A stretch of 45,558 bases of DNA, taken from assembly GCA_016793015.1 (NCBI GenBank), contig JAEUJD010000060.1:1-45558 (forward strand). Reading direction: 5' to 3'. Below the pieces are notes generated by a model. The model ran no database searches, had not been told where the DNA came from, and saw only the letters and a program-made list of their open reading frames with translations. Numbering within the stretch: position 1 is the stretch's first letter; each line of letters begins with the position of its first letter. This document shows, piece by piece, positions 8,662 through 17,238 of the stretch. Source of the stretch: Phycisphaerales bacterium. GTDB taxonomy: Bacteria; Planctomycetota; Phycisphaerae; Phycisphaerales; UBA1924. The position numbers were made by a program, and so were the translations under genes.

Positions 8662-8779
8662 GGTCGCTCCTTGACCGCCAACTTGGTCACCCATGTGACC
8701 ACCGACGAATTGTCGAAGCGTTCGTGGCCCGCGCCGCGCCCGCCCGAGCCCCGGAGCGAACGCCCCGGAAACTCACACA

Positions 8780-8802
8780 CACCGAGCGATCCTTGCTCGG
8801 TG
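8780..8802 (-). promoter_or_regulatory. Inverted repeat in the fliA leader
   Basis: A perfect 8-base stem, CACCGAGC / GCTCGGTG, with a 7-base loop. It lies just downstream of the proposed fliA -10 box, so it would fold near the 5' end of the fliA transcript. There is no T tract, so it is not an ordinary terminator. It could protect the RNA, bind a regulator, or be an operator in DNA. Confidence 0.45.
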
Positions 8803-8810
8803 CGACGCGG

Positions 8811-8838
8811 AGTATACAAGGCTGCGCGCGCTCCGCAA
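8811..8838 (-). promoter_or_regulatory. Sigma-70-like promoter upstream of fliA
   Basis: On the minus strand, -35 TTGCGG (8833-8838) and -10 TATACT (8811-8816), with a TG two bases before the -10, are separated by 16 bases. This would let fliA be expressed apart from the long fliN-flhG transcript. Prediction only. Confidence 0.5.
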
Positions 8839-8854
8839 GGGGGGCAGGGCAAAT

Positions 8855-9232
8855 TTACGCGGCTTTTCGATTGGCCGGCGCGCTTTGCGACGCCTGGGCA
8901 ACTTGGGAAAGCTGCGCGGCGCCCGAAGCGCCCGATGGAAGTCCCGCGCCAGACTGATCTTCTGCGAGTTCAGCTATCAAAACAGGCTCTTTTGGAGGAC
9001 TCATCACATCGGGCACAGGATTTTTCTTCGCGTAGTTCTCGATGTGCTGCGCGACAATCACTTCGCCGATCGTTCCCAGAATCAATCCCGCGATATAGCA
9101 CGCGACGAGCGCCCAGAGCGCCCGGGTGAGTACGACATTCGATGGGTTGTGTGCCGCAAGACCGGACACACAAGCGATGGCGAACGCGGAGCAACCGAGT
9201 GCCGCGGCAATGATTCTGGGAGACCGTTTCAA
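8855..9232 (-). CDS. Small two-helix membrane protein between flhG and fliA, unknown function
   Basis: A 125-residue protein I cannot assign to a family. Hydrophobic segments lie at about 8-27 and 34-60; the rest (65-125) is hydrophilic and rich in Pro, Ala, Ser and Gln. The short run QHIENYAKKNPVPD follows the second helix. The start is TTG 9232, with AGGAA about nine bases upstream. It sits where the Bacillus fla/che operon carries chemotaxis genes, between flhG and the flagellar sigma factor gene, so a motility-related role is plausible from context only. A 101-base gap with a small hairpin separates it from flhG. Confidence 0.7.
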   Translation of the reverse strand: MKRSPRIIAAALGCSAFAIACVSGLAAHNPSNVVLTRALWALVACYIAGLILGTIGEVIVAQHIENYAKKNPVPDVMSPPKEPVLIAELAEDQSGAGLPSGASGAAQLSQVAQASQSAPANRKAA

Positions 9233-9333
9233 GTCGGTATTTCCTGCCTGCCGTCACCACGGGACGCGCAACTTCCGCGCACACAACAACTTCGGATTCG
9301 CGGTCTTCCATCGGCGGATTGTCCGCCGGACGT

Positions 9334-10338
9334 TCAATTGGAGCGAAGCCGCAACATTCGACGCAGGGCATCAAACCGGCCAGGCTTCGTTTCGCCGCTC
9401 CGCTGCGCGATCCATTCAGTTTCGAGCACGGTGGCGAGCGCGCGAATCCCGAAGCAGGCCGTGGTCGTGGGCGCGTAACGGATCACCGGCATTCGCGCCA
9501 TGACAGAGTCGATCACGCGGGCATCGCGCTCGATCCAGCCCGCCAACGGAACGTGCAGGCCAAGAAAGCGCTCGCAGGCGCCGAGCACTCGACGGTGGAC
9601 AGATTCGGCTTCAGACTTGCTTCGGCACTGATTCACCACCAGCGCGAGTCGAGTCGCCCCGCGGTTGGCACGCTCCCGGGCGGGCAAATCCTCGGACCGT
9701 TGCAGAAAACACTTGATCAGGGCGTACGCATCGGCGATTGATGTGGGCTCGGGTGTGACGACGACAAGCACCAAATCGGCGACGCCGAGAAACCCGAGCA
9801 CTCCGGGCGAAATGCCCGCGCCGGTGTCGAGCAGAACGAGATCGCTCCGCGCCTCGAGCGCACCGAGCCCGCGGAGCAACTGGCGCTGTTCTGCCGCGTG
9901 CAGATCGGCCATTCGCGCCACCCCGACCGAGCCGGGCACGAGCGTGAACCCGAGCGGAGTCTTCATCCCGATTGAGGCAAGGCTGATGCCGGCGGACGGA
10001 TGAGCCCCCGTCCGGCCATGAACGGAACCATCGGAAAGAGGGAGCGCGTGCTGGAGCCGCATCGAGGGCGTCACGCCGCAGAGGATGTCGGCATTTGCCA
10101 TGCCCAGATCGGCGTCCACGAGCGTCAGCCGGTGCTTTTCACCAAGGACCGTGGCGAGGTTCACGGCCAGATTCGTTTTCCCGACACCGCCCTTGCCCGA
10201 TGTGATCGCAACAACGGGGGCGGACCGCGTCGGCGCCGGAGCGGGCGCGGGGCCGCGTGTGCGGAACAGTTCACGCAGACGCGACGCCTGATCGTCCGGT
10301 TCATTTGCCGTTGGGGCTGGAATCTGAAAGGCGGTCAT
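9334..10338 (-). CDS. flhG: MinD-like ATPase controlling flagellar number/placement
   Basis: ParA/MinD-type ATPase that limits flagellar number and stimulates the FlhF GTPase. At 334 residues it has the deviant Walker A SGKGGVGKTN (47-56), the DADLGMANADIL segment and the Walker B-like LVLLDTGAG. The N-terminus carries DQASRLR (16-22), matching the DQAxxLR activator motif known from FlhG proteins that bind FlhF. The start ATG 10338 overlaps the flhF stop as ATGA, so translation is probably coupled. The frame is open upstream to 10593, but that part is a shadow of flhF. Confidence 0.94.
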   Translation of the reverse strand: MTAFQIPAPTANEPDDQASRLRELFRTRGPAPAPAPTRSAPVVAITSGKGGVGKTNLAVNLATVLGEKHRLTLVDADLGMANADILCGVTPSMRLQHALPLSDGSVHGRTGAHPSAGISLASIGMKTPLGFTLVPGSVGVARMADLHAAEQRQLLRGLGALEARSDLVLLDTGAGISPGVLGFLGVADLVLVVVTPEPTSIADAYALIKCFLQRSEDLPARERANRGATRLALVVNQCRSKSEAESVHRRVLGACERFLGLHVPLAGWIERDARVIDSVMARMPVIRYAPTTTACFGIRALATVLETEWIAQRSGETKPGRFDALRRMLRLRSN

Positions 10339-11708
10339 GCTTCGATCGCCGCCGTGCCGTGGGTCGGATGCTCGAGAACCCAGCGGGCAAAGCGCTCGGC
10401 AGTTGCGCCCTCCATGTCGTCGGGCACTTCCTGGCCCGTGGTCACGCAGGCAAGCGGCAAGTTGAGTTCTGACAAGACGTTGAACGCCGGCCCGAGCGTG
10501 TCTGTTTCGTCGACCTTTGTCAGGAGTACGCGATCGGGACCGAGTTTTCCAAAGGCCCGTGCCGCGGATCGCATCACACCTTCGGCAGCGCAAGCAGCCA
10601 GCGCCAGATGCGTTTCCGCCGGACCCGCTGCATCAATGAACCGCCGGAGTTCGTCGAGCCGTTTCTGATCGGATGGCGCGCGACCCGGAGTATCGACAAG
10701 AAGCACATCGCAATCGGCAAGCTGGGATCTGGCGGAGGTGACTTCCATGGGTGTCAGCGCGACCTTGAGGGGCAGGCCGATGATGTTTGCGTATGTCCGC
10801 AATTGATCAACCGCAGCAATGCGATAGGTATCGCAGGTGATAAGGCCAACCCGCTTGTTGTGGCGAAGTTTGTACGTCGCGGCGATCTTGGCGATCGTGG
10901 TTGTCTTGCCGACGCCGGTCGGGCCGACGACACCGATGATCAGCGTGCCACCCGAGGCGTTTGGTGGAGTCAGACCGCCGGTCACCTTGATCCGGGCCGC
11001 CAGGCGCGCGAGCAGCATGGAGCGGACGACTGTGTCGTCTTCGAGTTCACTTGGCTCGAGGGCGTCGCGGACTTCGCCGATGATCTCGGACGCGAGCGTC
11101 GTCGAGACTTGCCGGTCGGTCAGACGAATAAGAGCGGTGGAGAGCGGATCGGACATTCCGATCCCTGAGAGCACCCCGGAGTTTCCACCACGGACGGCGG
11201 CCAGCCGCTGCTCCTGAAGCAACTGGCCAACGAGCCGCTTGATGGAGGCCAGTTCCTCGTCGACCGAGCGCGCGGCCCACTCGGTTGCCGGCCGGAGATC
11301 CGCCCGCGTGGCAAGCCTGACCGAAGCGGCTCGAACGGCCTGCTTCGGTACGGGGACTTGAACGACGGGCGGCTCGGGCTTGACGACTTCCGGAATCTCA
11401 ACGGGCTCTGGAAGCGCCATCTTGCCGGCGGTCGGATTTGCGAACTTGGCGGGCTCAAATGCCGGAGCGACCACTTCAACCGGCTTGGCGACCGGGCGCG
11501 GCTCGGTTGCGATGCGAGACTGCTTGAAATCGGAGCCGGGGGCACCGGCCGAGGCCGTGATTTCGTACTGATTCTTCGCACCGAACCCGATCACGCCTCC
11601 GACGCGAATGGTCCGCGCGTGAAGAATCACGGCCTCGCTTCCGAGATCTCGTTTAACAGAGGCCAGTGCGTCGGCCATCGAATTACCGCGAAACGTCTTG
11701 AGCTGCAT
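10335..11708 (-). CDS. flhF: SRP-type GTPase FlhF
   Basis: GTPase related to Ffh/FtsY that marks the site where the flagellum is built. The 457-residue protein starts MQLKTFRGNSMADAL, the usual FlhF opening; a middle B domain (about 40-240, Pro/Val-rich then helical) leads to the NG domain, with G1 GPTGVGKTTT (near 260), TCDTYRIAAVDQL and G3 DTPGRAPSD. ATG 11708 is preferred over a Met three residues earlier because it gives the canonical start; neither has a clear Shine-Dalgarno. It is followed by flhG with a 4-base overlap. The 184 bases upstream, to the flhA stop, hold no gene I can see. Confidence 0.95.
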   Translation of the reverse strand: MQLKTFRGNSMADALASVKRDLGSEAVILHARTIRVGGVIGFGAKNQYEITASAGAPGSDFKQSRIATEPRPVAKPVEVVAPAFEPAKFANPTAGKMALPEPVEIPEVVKPEPPVVQVPVPKQAVRAASVRLATRADLRPATEWAARSVDEELASIKRLVGQLLQEQRLAAVRGGNSGVLSGIGMSDPLSTALIRLTDRQVSTTLASEIIGEVRDALEPSELEDDTVVRSMLLARLAARIKVTGGLTPPNASGGTLIIGVVGPTGVGKTTTIAKIAATYKLRHNKRVGLITCDTYRIAAVDQLRTYANIIGLPLKVALTPMEVTSARSQLADCDVLLVDTPGRAPSDQKRLDELRRFIDAAGPAETHLALAACAAEGVMRSAARAFGKLGPDRVLLTKVDETDTLGPAFNVLSELNLPLACVTTGQEVPDDMEGATAERFARWVLEHPTHGTAAIEA

Positions 11709-11892
11709 CGATGCCATCCGTGGCGAAGCGCCCGTCCGCCGCGGGCCAGGGCCTCCGTGCCTCTGGTGATCGCGGGAGTGCCTGAGGCGGCCAAGCCCCG
11801 GGCACGAAAACGTACCCATCTATCGGCGCAGACCCGGCGCAAAGTTGATCCGCGAAAGCGCAGAGTTGAGGACCTCGGCGCAATTCTCGCGA

Positions 11893-14100
11893 TCACGCGG
11901 CCATGGCCGGGGAGTTCGCCTGCGGATTGAGCGAATCGGGCGGCATGACCAGAGCGACGCTCTCGACTTCCATGGAAGGCACGAGCTCGTTGTAGCCGAG
12001 GACGGCGATGCCGGAGATGTGGGGCTCGAGAATCTGCCGCACCACGGCTCGTACCTGAGGCGAGGCCACCACCACCGGTGGATGGCCGCCCGCGAGAACC
12101 ATCTGCATCGAACGCGAGACGTGCTCGGCGATCTGGTTGGCAACGCGGGCCGGCATGTTGACAGTCGTGCCGCCGGGTGCGCGATCGATGTAGCCGTTGA
12201 TGATGTCTTCGAGGCTGGGGTCGATGGTGACGCAGACGAGCTTGGGCTTGCCGCCGTCGCGCGAGCTGGCGTATTGGCCGCAGATGCTGCGGCGGAGAGC
12301 GTTCCGCACGTATTCGGTCAGGACTTCGGGGTCTTTGGTCTTGGGAGCCCATTCGGCGAGCGCTTCGAGGATTGCCTCGAGGTCGCGGATCGGCACGCGT
12401 TCGCGCAGGAGGTTTTGCAGGATCTTCTGAAGCTCTGTGGGTTTGAGAATTCCCGGTACGACTTCCTCGACCAGCTTCGGGGCCTTTTCCTTGAGCTGTT
12501 CCAGCAGGTTGCCGACTTCCTCGCGTGTGAGAAGCTCATCCGCGTGGCGTTTGACCACTTCTGTAAGGTGCGTCGCCATGACGGCTGTCGGTTCGACGAC
12601 CGTGTAGTTCATGGTCTCGGCGCGAGCCCGCAGGGACGGATCGATCCACCAGGCATCCAGCCCGAAGGCGGGCTCCTTGGTCGGGTCGCCCCCGATCTGG
12701 CCGCTGGCGATACCCGAATCCATCGCCATCAGCTTGCCCGGGCGAGTCTGTCCAATCGCGATTGGATTGTTCCGGATCTTGATCCGGTATTCGGTTGGCT
12801 GCAAGGTCATGTTGTCGCGTATTCGCACCGGTGGCATGACCAGCCCGAACTCCGCGGCGAGTTGCCGCCGCGTCGCCGAAATTCGTTCGAGCAGGTCGCC
12901 ACCCTGATTGGTATCGACGAGTGAAACCAGTCCGTAGCCGACTTCGATCTCGAGCGTGTCGACTTTCAGCAGCTGCTCAACCGGAGGAGGCGGAGGCGCG
13001 TCGGCCTGTCTTACTGCTTCGGCTTCGGCAACCAGCTTCGCGCTTGATGTCCGCGAAATGGCAAAGGCAAGACCGCCAAGGCCAAGGGCGGTGACGAGCA
13101 GCGGGATCGTTGGCAATGGGGTAAAACAGAGCAGCAGCAGGAACGCGGCGGTGATAATGAGGCCTTTGGGCTGGCTCGTTACCTGTCCGGTCAATTGATC
13201 TCCCAGGTCTTCCTTGCTGCCCGAGCGCGTGACAATCAGGGCCGATGCGATCGCGATGATGAACGAGGGGATCTGGCTGGTAAGGCCGTCGCCGATCGTC
13301 AGCTTGGTAAAGACCCTTGCCGTCTGGCCAGCATCCCAGCCGCGCATGAGCATGCCGACCGCGAATCCGCCGCAGACGTTGATCACGGTGATGATGATGC
13401 CGGCGATCGCATCACCCCGCACAAACTTCGATGCACCGTCCATTGCACCGAAGAAATCGGCTTCCTGCGAGATCTTCTCGCGGCGGTTGCGGGCTTCCTT
13501 CTCGTCGATAATGCCCGCGTTCAGATCGCTATCGATCGCCATCTGCTTGCCGGGCATGGCATCGAGGGTAAACCGCGCTGCGACTTCCGAGATGCGCGTC
13601 GCACCCTTGGTGATCACCACCCACTGCACGATCACCAGGATGAGAAAGATCACGACGCCGACGAAGAGCTCATCGCCCGCGACAAACTCGCCGAACGCCA
13701 TGATGACGTGACCGGCGACCGCCGCGGCGGCTTCGGGCGAATCGGCCTTCGCCGTGAGAATCAGCCTCGTCGACGCAATATTGATGACGAGTCGGAGCAG
13801 CGTGGTCGCGAGCAGCAGCGACGGAAACACGCTGAAATCGAGCGGCTGCTTCATCGAGATCGTCGTCAGCAGAACGATCACCGCGAGGCTGATGTTGAAG
13901 CAAATCAGGACATCCATGATCGCCGGCGGGATCGGCACCAGCAGGACGGCCAGCAGCAGCACGAACGAAATCGGCACCAGCAATCCGCGGTGCTTGTGCA
14001 GGGCGCGGATCCACCCGGGCATGGCGGACAAGCCGGAAACGGCGGGCGCCGAGACGACAGCCGGCGAGACCTTGCGGGGTTTTGGTGGTGCCTTGGCCAT
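11893..14100 (-). CDS. flhA: Flagellar type III export gate protein FlhA
   Basis: Large export-gate subunit that uses the proton motive force to move flagellar substrates. At 735 residues, with an N-terminal membrane domain (about 40-350) holding the conserved FHIPEP-type segment (MPGKQMAIDSDLNAG, near 190-205), and a C-terminal cytosolic domain that binds chaperone-substrate complexes (about 380-715). The Pro-rich stretch ADAPPPPPVEQ forms the linker. The first 25 residues are Lys/Pro/Ala-rich, a little longer than usual. It starts 16 bases after the flhB stop. Confidence 0.97.
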   Translation of the reverse strand: MAKAPPKPRKVSPAVVSAPAVSGLSAMPGWIRALHKHRGLLVPISFVLLLAVLLVPIPPAIMDVLICFNISLAVIVLLTTISMKQPLDFSVFPSLLLATTLLRLVINIASTRLILTAKADSPEAAAAVAGHVIMAFGEFVAGDELFVGVVIFLILVIVQWVVITKGATRISEVAARFTLDAMPGKQMAIDSDLNAGIIDEKEARNRREKISQEADFFGAMDGASKFVRGDAIAGIIITVINVCGGFAVGMLMRGWDAGQTARVFTKLTIGDGLTSQIPSFIIAIASALIVTRSGSKEDLGDQLTGQVTSQPKGLIITAAFLLLLCFTPLPTIPLLVTALGLGGLAFAISRTSSAKLVAEAEAVRQADAPPPPPVEQLLKVDTLEIEVGYGLVSLVDTNQGGDLLERISATRRQLAAEFGLVMPPVRIRDNMTLQPTEYRIKIRNNPIAIGQTRPGKLMAMDSGIASGQIGGDPTKEPAFGLDAWWIDPSLRARAETMNYTVVEPTAVMATHLTEVVKRHADELLTREEVGNLLEQLKEKAPKLVEEVVPGILKPTELQKILQNLLRERVPIRDLEAILEALAEWAPKTKDPEVLTEYVRNALRRSICGQYASSRDGGKPKLVCVTIDPSLEDIINGYIDRAPGGTTVNMPARVANQIAEHVSRSMQMVLAGGHPPVVVASPQVRAVVRQILEPHISGIAVLGYNELVPSMEVESVALVMPPDSLNPQANSPAMAA

Positions 14101-14116
14101 GGTCAGAATTCAGTCG

Positions 14117-15184
14117 TTATGCCGCCCGCCCTTCCAGCCGGTAGACGTACGCCAGCACCTCTGCGACGGCCTGGTAATGCTCTTGCGGAACTTCCTGCCC
14201 GACCTCGATCGCGTAGAAGAGTGCGCGGGCAAGGGCGGGTCGCTCCACGATCGGCACGTTGTTGATCATCGCGAGCTGGCGGATCCGCATCGCCATGAAA
14301 TCGGTGCCCTTCGCGATCACCCGCGGCGCGGCCATTTCGTCCTGCGAATAGCGGATCGCAACCGAGAAGTGCGTGGGGTTCGTAACAATCACATCTGCCT
14401 GCGGCACGGTCTGATTCACCTTCTGCATCGCAATCGCCCGCATCATCTGCAAGCGGCGCCCGCGCACCTGCGGATCTCCATCCATGCTCTTGCGTTCTTC
14501 CTTGACCTGCTGCTTGGTCATCTTCAGATCCTGCTTGAGCATCCAGCGCTGGTACATGAAATCACCCAGGCCGAGGACCAGCAGCACGACGATCAGCCAC
14601 CCGGCCAGCGCCAGCATCATCGTCCAGATCCGGTGCAATCCGCCGATCAGCGACAACTGGGGCAATTGCATGATCAGCGGCATCTCGGGCGCGATCACGG
14701 CGTACGCGATGACCGAGACCAGCAGCACCTTGAGCAGACTGAGAACCGTGCGAACGGCACCCTTTGCGGAAAAGATTCTGCCGAATCCGGAGATCGGATT
14801 GAGCCTTTCGAAATTCGGCTGGAGCGGCTGGCTCGTGAACAGTGCGCCGTACTGGGCAAAGTGTGCCGCGATCGTGACCGCCACAAATGCGAGGAAGAAC
14901 GGCATCACCGCGATCGCGGACTGCCCGGCCGAATACAGAACCGTCGAGGTCATGTTGCCCAGCAGAAGGCTGCCCTCCGCGCCGGCATCTTCGAGCGACC
15001 TGCGCATGACCGACCCCATCGACTTCACCAGAAGGCTTCCAAGCAGCAGGAGCATGATGAGCACGCCCGCCCAGTCGATCGCCGCGGCAAGGTCCTGACT
15101 CTTGGCGACCTGCCCCTGCTCCCGCGCTTCGGAGTAGCGTTTTCCGGTCGGGTCTTCCGTTCTCTCGCCCAGTTCGTCCGCCAT
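14117..15184 (-). CDS. flhB: Flagellar export switch protein FlhB
   Basis: Membrane protein of the export gate that switches substrate class from rod/hook to filament after self-cleavage. The 355-residue protein has four hydrophobic regions in the first 210 residues and a cytosolic tail with the autocleavage motif NPTH (about 268-271, within VTNPTHFSVAIRY). The N-terminus, ADELGERTEDPTGKRY, is typical of the family. ATG 15184 overlaps the fliR stop by one base (TGATG); an in-frame TTG lies one codon upstream. Confidence 0.97.
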   Translation of the reverse strand: MADELGERTEDPTGKRYSEAREQGQVAKSQDLAAAIDWAGVLIMLLLLGSLLVKSMGSVMRRSLEDAGAEGSLLLGNMTSTVLYSAGQSAIAVMPFFLAFVAVTIAAHFAQYGALFTSQPLQPNFERLNPISGFGRIFSAKGAVRTVLSLLKVLLVSVIAYAVIAPEMPLIMQLPQLSLIGGLHRIWTMMLALAGWLIVVLLVLGLGDFMYQRWMLKQDLKMTKQQVKEERKSMDGDPQVRGRRLQMMRAIAMQKVNQTVPQADVIVTNPTHFSVAIRYSQDEMAAPRVIAKGTDFMAMRIRQLAMINNVPIVERPALARALFYAIEVGQEVPQEHYQAVAEVLAYVYRLEGRAA

Positions 15185-15981
15185 CAAATTCCCTGCCTTC
15201 CGACCGGCGATCCGAGCGAGTGCGCCCAGCCATCGACGATCTTCAGCACCTCGCCTGTTTCGTCTCCCGCGACGCGTGCGATCGTGGGTAGCGCGACCGT
15301 CAGCACCGCGAGCCCCGCGAGCACTTTGACCGTGAACCCCACGCTCATGATGTTGATCGCGGGCATGGTTTTGGAGATCACCGCGAAGACAACAACAAGG
15401 AGCAGGATCGCCGCGACCACGGGCAACGACATGCGCATCGCCAGTTCAAGGCCGGAAGTCGCAACCGCGACAATGGTCTCGATCGGCGCCTTTGACATGA
15501 CAATGCCGCCCGGTCCGATGCGCTCGAACGTCGCGACGAGCGAACGGAACACGCTCTCCAATCCGCCCATCGCCAGGAACGCGCCGAACACAACGAAGAA
15601 CAGAGCCTGCCCGAGCACGTCGGTCTCGGCGTCGTATTCCGGGTTGTAGACCTTTGCAAGCCCGAATCCCATCTGCTGCCCGACGATGATCCCGCACGTC
15701 TCCGAGGCGATCAGGGGCAGGCTGGCGAGAAACCCGATGACGAATCCGATCAGGATTTCGCCGAAAATCATCGGCACAAGCGCCACGATTGTCATCGACG
15801 GTGGCACGGGCCACGCCGGGGTCAGCGGATAGATTGCCGCGGCAAGGGCGAGCACCAGAAACGGCTTCAGACGCAGCGGGATCATCGTGCTCGAGAACAT
15901 CGGGGTTGCGATAAACAGCGCCGCGATACGGAACGCCACGAGGACGAACGGGACGAGGTTGGAAAGCACGATCTCCGACAT
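15184..15981 (-). CDS. fliR: Flagellar export gate protein FliR
   Basis: Membrane subunit of the FliPQR export channel. A 265-residue protein with about six hydrophobic segments and the FliR-type region GQQMGFGLAKVYNPEYDAETDVLGQ. ATG 15981 (MSEIVLSNLV) is preferred to an upstream in-frame ATG at 16032, which would overlap fliQ and add an Arg-rich leader. It starts 19 bases after fliQ and its stop overlaps the flhB start. Confidence 0.95.
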   Translation of the reverse strand: MSEIVLSNLVPFVLVAFRIAALFIATPMFSSTMIPLRLKPFLVLALAAAIYPLTPAWPVPPSMTIVALVPMIFGEILIGFVIGFLASLPLIASETCGIIVGQQMGFGLAKVYNPEYDAETDVLGQALFFVVFGAFLAMGGLESVFRSLVATFERIGPGGIVMSKAPIETIVAVATSGLELAMRMSLPVVAAILLLVVVFAVISKTMPAINIMSVGFTVKVLAGLAVLTVALPTIARVAGDETGEVLKIVDGWAHSLGSPVGRQGI

Positions 15982-16000
15982 GCAGTGTTCACCGAATCGA

Positions 16001-16258
16001 TCACGCCGAGAACGAGAAAATCTCCACGGCATACTCCGCCAGACGCCCGAGGATCCACGGCAGGAGCACCGCCGCGACGATGACCATGACGACGATTTTC
16101 GGAACGAGCGAAAGCGTCTGATCCTGGATGGATGTCACCGCCTGGATGAGGCTGATGACCAGGCCGATGACGATGCCCGCGAGCAGAACGGGCGCAGCGA
16201 TCTTGAGCGTGATGACAAGGCTCTGACGCACGAGATCGAGCATGGATTCATCGATCAT
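16001..16258 (-). CDS. fliQ: Flagellar export gate protein FliQ
   Basis: Small two-helix subunit of the export channel. The 85 residues match the family length (about 89). Helices lie at about 14-40 and 52-78, joined by the conserved VTSIQDQTLSLVPK. ATG 16258 overlaps the fliP stop as ATGA. A longer open frame through this point is a shadow of fliP. Confidence 0.95.
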   Translation of the reverse strand: MIDESMLDLVRQSLVITLKIAAPVLLAGIVIGLVISLIQAVTSIQDQTLSLVPKIVVMVIVAAVLLPWILGRLAEYAVEIFSFSA

Positions 16259-17238
16259 CCACCACCCCCACCACTCACCACGCTCGCAGCGGATGTGACA
16301 GCATGCGCCGGCACGACGAAGCTGCGAAGCAATCCTCCGACGACCAGTTGCCATCCATCCACCATGACGAAAAGCAGCAGCTTGAACGGGAGGCTGATCA
16401 GGACCGGCGGCAGCATCATCATGCTCATCGAGATCAACAGGCTGCTGATCACCATGTCGATGACGAGGAACGGCAGATAGATGCGAAACCCGAGCAGAAA
16501 CGCGGCCTTCAGCTCGCTGATCATGAACGCCGGAATCAGCGAAACCATGTCCACGTCCGCCCGCGTCAGGCGCTCGGGCTCGGATGTATCGATTCCCCGG
16601 TACTCCAGAACCATGTACAGCGAGTTCCAGTTTGATGTCGCCTCGATTTGATCGAACATGAAGTCGCGCACCGGCTGGCGGGCCTTGAGCCACAAGGTGT
16701 CCATGTCGCGGATCTGGCCGCTCGACCACGGCGCGATCGCCTCTTTGTACACGCGGTCGTAGGTCGGCGCCATCACGATCATCGTCATAAAGAGTGCGAG
16801 CGCTGTGATCACCTGGGGCGGCGGGATGCCCTGCGCGCCGATCGCCTGTTTCAGCAGCCCCAGCACGATCAGGATGCGCGGAAAGCAGGTCGTCATCAAA
16901 ACGATCGCCGGGGCGAGCGAAATGATCGTGAGCAGGAGCAGAATCGTGACCGGCGCGGAGAGTGCGGAGCCGGGCGCATCACTTCCCCCGGCACCGCCGG
17001 GAAACGCCCTTCCTGCGGCATCCATCACCGCAAGCGGGTTCATGCCCCCGGCGCTCCGGGCATCCGGCGCCATCGCTGCGAGCTGCTCCAGCAACTGCGG
17101 CGCTTGCGGACCGATTGCAGCCGAAGAGACAGGGACCCCGCCCCGCAAGTCGGGTAGCGGCGGACCGACCGGCTGCGCGAGCGTGCGACCCGGCATTACA
17201 CAAGCAGCAGCAAGAATGCACGCGGCCAGCAGCCTCAT
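16255..17238 (-). CDS. fliP: Flagellar export gate protein FliP
   Basis: Main pore-forming subunit of the FliPQR export channel. The 327-residue protein has a cleavable signal peptide (RLLAACILAAACVMPGRTLAQ), then an Ala/Gly/Pro-rich insert (about 25-95) that makes it longer than enteric FliP (245), then the conserved core (about 95-315) with FPRILIVLGLLKQAIG, FMTMIVMAPTYDRVY, the periplasmic segment, and ISELKAAFLLGFRIYLPFLVID. It overlaps fliO at its start and fliQ at its end, both as ATGA. Confidence 0.97.
   Translation of the reverse strand: MRLLAACILAAACVMPGRTLAQPVGPPLPDLRGGVPVSSAAIGPQAPQLLEQLAAMAPDARSAGGMNPLAVMDAAGRAFPGGAGGSDAPGSALSAPVTILLLLTIISLAPAIVLMTTCFPRILIVLGLLKQAIGAQGIPPPQVITALALFMTMIVMAPTYDRVYKEAIAPWSSGQIRDMDTLWLKARQPVRDFMFDQIEATSNWNSLYMVLEYRGIDTSEPERLTRADVDMVSLIPAFMISELKAAFLLGFRIYLPFLVIDMVISSLLISMSMMMLPPVLISLPFKLLLFVMVDGWQLVVGGLLRSFVVPAHAVTSAASVVSGGGGG

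Noticed and set aside
9312..9328. Hairpin CGGCGGA/TCCGCCG just after flhG as a terminator
   Set aside because: Seven-base stem but no T tract on the minus strand, and the next gene is co-directional; left as a minor RNA structure.
11820..11827. GCCGATAG on the minus strand upstream of flhF, close to the sigma-28 -10 box
   Set aside because: No -35 TAAA at the right distance, and flhF is usually not a sigma-28 target.
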